This document shows, in pieces, positions 61,989-64,000 of a stretch of DNA of 64,000 bases (positions within the stretch are counted from its first letter, which is position 1; the number at the start of each line of letters is the position of its first letter). The translations under genes and the position numbers were made by a program. The notes beneath the pieces were generated by a model. That model did no database searches. It saw only the letters and a list, made by a program, of their open reading frames with translations, and was not told the DNA's origin. Source of the DNA: Azoarcus olearius (GTDB lineage Bacteria; Pseudomonadota; Gammaproteobacteria; Burkholderiales; Rhodocyclaceae); contig NZ_CP016210.1 of the NCBI RefSeq assembly GCF_001682385.1, positions 992,001-1,056,000 of the forward strand, in the 5' to 3' direction.

Positions 61989-62003
61989 GCACCAGCCCGG
62001 TGC
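61989..62003. promoter_or_regulatory. NtrC-type enhancer site of the cobA-nirB operon
   Basis: GCAC (61989-61992), 7 nt, GTGC (62000-62003), exact consensus. A half-matching site GCGA-N7-GTGC lies at 61959-61973, 30 bp upstream, mirroring the tandem spacing of the transport operon. Its centre is 98 bp before the -24 element. Confidence 0.7.
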
Positions 62004-62090
62004 TGCGCGGGCATGCCAGAGAGCCCTCAGGCTGTCCGTTTGTGTCTGAAATATTAAATAGAATCAATCAGTTGTCGGTTGATTCCCACT

Positions 62091-62107
62091 CTGGCACCGC
62101 TCTTGCA
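62091..62107 (+). promoter_or_regulatory. Sigma-54 promoter of the cobA-nirB operon
   Basis: CTGGCAC-CGCTC-TTGCA: GG at 62093-62094 and GC at 62105-62106, full match to YTGGCAC-N5-TTGCW. Predicted start near 62118, 5 nt before P1. Confidence 0.9.
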
Positions 62108-62122
62108 TTCACACACGCAAAG

Positions 62123-62182
62123 GCCGGGGCAACGAGGCTCCGGCACTGTGCTGATGCAAGGCATGCGGACAACGGCGTCCGC
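62123..62182 (+). promoter_or_regulatory. ANTAR-target leader hairpins P1 and P2 (cobA-nirB operon)
   Basis: P1: GCCGGGGC (62123-62130), hexaloop AACGAG, GCTCCGGC (62137-62144), 8 pairs with one G-U. P2: GCGGAC (62165-62170), hexaloop AACGGC, GTCCGC (62177-62182), 6 pairs. Spacer 20 nt (18 in the transport leader). The P2 core GGACAACGGCGTCC is identical in both leaders while flanking stems differ in sequence but keep pairing. Confidence 0.82.
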
Positions 62183-62233
62183 CGTTTCCCGGTTCTGCGG
62201 AACCTGTGGAAACGGCGAGACGCCGTTTTTTTT
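62172..62233 (+). terminator. Leader terminator controlled by NasR (cobA-nirB operon)
   Basis: ACGGCGTC (62172-62179) pairs with GACGCCGT (62219-62226); CGCCGTTTCC (62180-62189) pairs with GGAAACGGCG (62208-62217), one bulged A, and inner GGTTC/GAACC. Eight T follow (62226-62233). Its 5' arm overlaps P2. Confidence 0.94.
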
Positions 62234-62264
62234 CGCCTCAAGTTTGACGTTGGAGGGTTCGATC

Positions 62265-63029
62265 ATGGCCAAGGTAACGCTTGTCGGGGCAGGGCCCGGC
62301 GCGGCTGATCTGCTGACTGTTCGTGCGGTGCGCGCCATTGGCCAGGCCGATGTGCTGCTTGCCGATGCGCTGGTGACCGAGGAAGTGCTGGCACTCGCCA
62401 AGCCGGGTGCGCGCGTGCTGCGCGTCGGCAAGCGCGGCGGCATGAAGTCCACCGCGCAGGACTTCATCCACCGCGTGATGGCGCGCTACGCCCGCCGCGG
62501 CTGCGCGGTGGCGCGCGTCAAGGGCGGCGACCCCTTCCTGTTCGGCCGCGGCGGTGAAGAGGCCGAATACCTCGAAGCGCTCGGCATCGAGGTCGAGGTG
62601 GTGCCGGGTCTCACCTCCGGCATCGCGGTGCCGGCGGCGGTCGGCATTCCGGTCACCCACCGCGCCCATACCCACGGCGTCACGCTGGTTACCGGCACCG
62701 CCGGCGACGGCCGCGACGAGCCAAACTGGGCGGCGCTGGCCAAGTGCGGCACCACGCTGGTGATCTACATGGGGCTGGGCCGGCTGCTCAACATCGTTGC
62801 GCGCCTGATCGCCGCCGGCATGCCGCCGGACACCCCGGCCGCGGCGATCGCCTCGGGCACGCTGCCGGGCCAGCGCCACGTCAAGGGCACGCTGGCCGAC
62901 CTGCCGCTGCGCGTCACTGCCGAAGGCCTCAGCTCGCCGGCCATCATCGTCGTCGGCGAGGTCGCCGCGCTTGCCCGAGTGCCCGGACTGGCGATGGATG
63001 AGTCCGACGTGCGCGCGCTCGCCGCGTGA
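62265..63029 (+). CDS. cobA: Uroporphyrinogen-III C-methyltransferase (siroheme synthesis)
   Basis: 254 residues. SUMT: SAM-dependent methylation of uroporphyrinogen III at C2 and C7 to precorrin-2. Motifs: VTLVGAGPGAADLLTVRA, VARVKGGDPFLFGRGGEE, PGLTSGIAVPA, IPVTHRAHTHGVTLVTGT (segments). It is the stand-alone form, without the CysG oxidase/chelatase part. ATG 62265 with GGAGGG. Directly upstream of nirB under nitrogen control, so it supplies siroheme for nitrite reductase. Confidence 0.94.
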   Translation: MAKVTLVGAGPGAADLLTVRAVRAIGQADVLLADALVTEEVLALAKPGARVLRVGKRGGMKSTAQDFIHRVMARYARRGCAVARVKGGDPFLFGRGGEEAEYLEALGIEVEVVPGLTSGIAVPAAVGIPVTHRAHTHGVTLVTGTAGDGRDEPNWAALAKCGTTLVIYMGLGRLLNIVARLIAAGMPPDTPAAAIASGTLPGQRHVKGTLADLPLRVTAEGLSSPAIIVVGEVAALARVPGLAMDESDVRALAA

Positions 63030-63043
63030 GCCAGGAGAGCGCA

Positions 63044-64000
63044 ATGCGCAAACAGAAACTCGTCATGGTCGGCAACGGCATGGCCGGCGTGAAGACGCTG
63101 GAAGAGCTGCTCAAGCACGCGCCGGATGCGTTCGAGATCACCGTGTTTGGCGCCGAGCCGCACGGCAACTACAACCGCATCCTGCTGTCGCCGGTGCTGG
63201 CGGGCGAAATGAGCCTGCCGGAGATCATGCTCAACGACATCGGCTGGTACCGCGCCCACGGCATCACGCTGCATGCAGGCCGCCGCGTGGTGGAGATCGA
63301 CCGCGCCCGCCGCATCGTGCGCGCCGACGACGGCACCGAGGCCGCCTACGACCGCCTGCTGCTCGCCACCGGCTCGGCGCCTTTCATCCTGCCGGTGCCC
63401 GGCCGCGAACTGCCCGGGGTGATCGCCTACCGCGACATCGCCGACACCGAGGCGATGATCGACGCGGCCCGCCAGCACCGCCACGCGGTGGTGATCGGCG
63501 CCGGCCTGCTCGGCCTCGAAGCGGCGAATGGCCTGGTGCTGCGCGGCATGGACGTCACGGTGGTGCATCTGGGCGGCTGGATCATGGATCGCCAGCTCGA
63601 CCAGCCGGCGGCAGAGCTGCTGCAGGCTTCGCTCGAAGCCAAGGGCATGCGCTTCCGCCTGCAGGCACAGACCGCGGCGCTGCTGCCGGGGGCGGGCGGG
63701 CGCGTTGCTGCCGTGCAGTTGCAGGACGGCAGCACGCTCCCGGCCGATCTGGTCGTGATGGCCGCCGGCATCCGCCCCAACACCGCGCTGGCCGAAGCGG
63801 CCAAGCTGCGCTGCGAACGCGGCATCGTCGTCCACGACACGCTGCAGACAGTGACCGATCCGCGCATCTATGCGGTGGGCGAATGCGTCAATCATCGCGG
63901 TACCGCTTACGGCCTGGTGGCGCCGCTGTTCGAGCAGGCCCGCGTCTGCGCCAACCATCTCGCCGGCCACGGCATCGGCCGCTACACCGGCTCGGTAACC
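63044..64000 (+). CDS. nirB: Nitrite reductase large subunit NirB (or NasC-like reductase), N-terminal part, cut by window end
   Basis: 319 residues visible, frame open to the last base. FAD/NAD(P)H-binding domains of the pyridine nucleotide-disulfide oxidoreductase fold: GNGMAGVKTLEELL (FAD), NYNRILLSPVLAGE, LLLATGSAPFILPVPG, second Rossmann VVIGAGLLGLEAANGL, and GIRPNTALAEAAKL. Complete NirB goes on to [2Fe-2S] and siroheme/[4Fe-4S] domains and reduces nitrite to ammonium in the cytoplasm. ATG 63044 with AGGAGAG. The visible part cannot separate NirB from NasC/NasB-type reductases; the siroheme gene before it favours NirB. Confidence 0.88.
   Translation, partial: MRKQKLVMVGNGMAGVKTLEELLKHAPDAFEITVFGAEPHGNYNRILLSPVLAGEMSLPEIMLNDIGWYRAHGITLHAGRRVVEIDRARRIVRADDGTEAAYDRLLLATGSAPFILPVPGRELPGVIAYRDIADTEAMIDAARQHRHAVVIGAGLLGLEAANGLVLRGMDVTVVHLGGWIMDRQLDQPAAELLQASLEAKGMRFRLQAQTAALLPGAGGRVAAVQLQDGSTLPADLVVMAAGIRPNTALAEAAKLRCERGIVVHDTLQTVTDPRIYAVGECVNHRGTAYGLVAPLFEQARVCANHLAGHGIGRYTGSVT

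Overview
The window is a high-GC bacterial chromosome segment. Gene order, protein families and lifestyle genes point to a betaproteobacterium of the Rhodocyclales (Azoarcus/Thauera/Aromatoleum type): ftsZ-lpxC-secA, queA-tgt-yajC-secDF, rlmN-pilW-rodZ-ispG-hisS-bamB-der-hfq-hflXKC-hisZ-purA-rnr-rlmB, a DctPQM dicarboxylate transporter with DctSR, and an assimilatory nitrate/nitrite cluster. The genus is inference; no phage, IS element or CRISPR array was seen, and nearly all of the window is coherent vertically inherited backbone.

Layout. 1-5 kb: end of ftsZ, lpxC, a small membrane protein, dciA (reverse) and secA. 5-12.5 kb: an HDOD-GAF protein, argJ, then a Ser/Thr phosphorylation module (PP2C phosphatase, LysM-TPR lipoprotein, and on the other strand a transmembrane kinase and a membrane-anchored FHA protein), and apaG. 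12.7-21 kb: purB, a DUF2322-type gene, the protein-export genes secF/secD/yajC, an HDOD gene placed between yajC and tgt, tgt, queA and tRNA-Leu(CAA). 21-28 kb: an NhaR-like regulator, an HPF-like protein, a BI-1 membrane protein, a Kef-type antiporter, a CorC-like protein, and a TerC/Alx-family transporter behind a yybP-ykoY (manganese) riboswitch. 28-36 kb: accA, tilS, the DctSR two-component system and dctPQM. 36-52.6 kb: dedA, ndk, and a long run of compact housekeeping operons. 52.6-57 kb: two tandem tRNA-Leu(CAG) units facing left, then rnr and rlmB.

57-64 kb is the most informative part. A NIT-ANTAR protein (NasR type) is followed by nrtA/nrtB/nrtC-type nitrate transport genes and then a uroporphyrinogen-III methyltransferase and nirB. 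Both the transporter operon and the methyltransferase-nirB operon are preceded by the same stacked control element: GCAC-N7-GTGC NtrC-type site(s), a near-consensus sigma-54 promoter, a leader that begins 4-5 nt after the predicted start with two hairpins whose hexaloops read AACGA(C/G) and AACGGC (A at 1 and G at 4, the ANTAR-recognition rule), and an intrinsic terminator whose 5' arm overlaps the second hairpin. This predicts double gating: nitrogen limitation through NtrC/RpoN, and nitrate or nitrite through NasR antitermination, applied separately to transport and to reduction/siroheme synthesis.

The second unusual region is the 8-12 kb kinase module, where kinase, phosphatase and FHA reader all carry membrane anchors and the kinase has a C-terminal HAMP domain with nothing after it.
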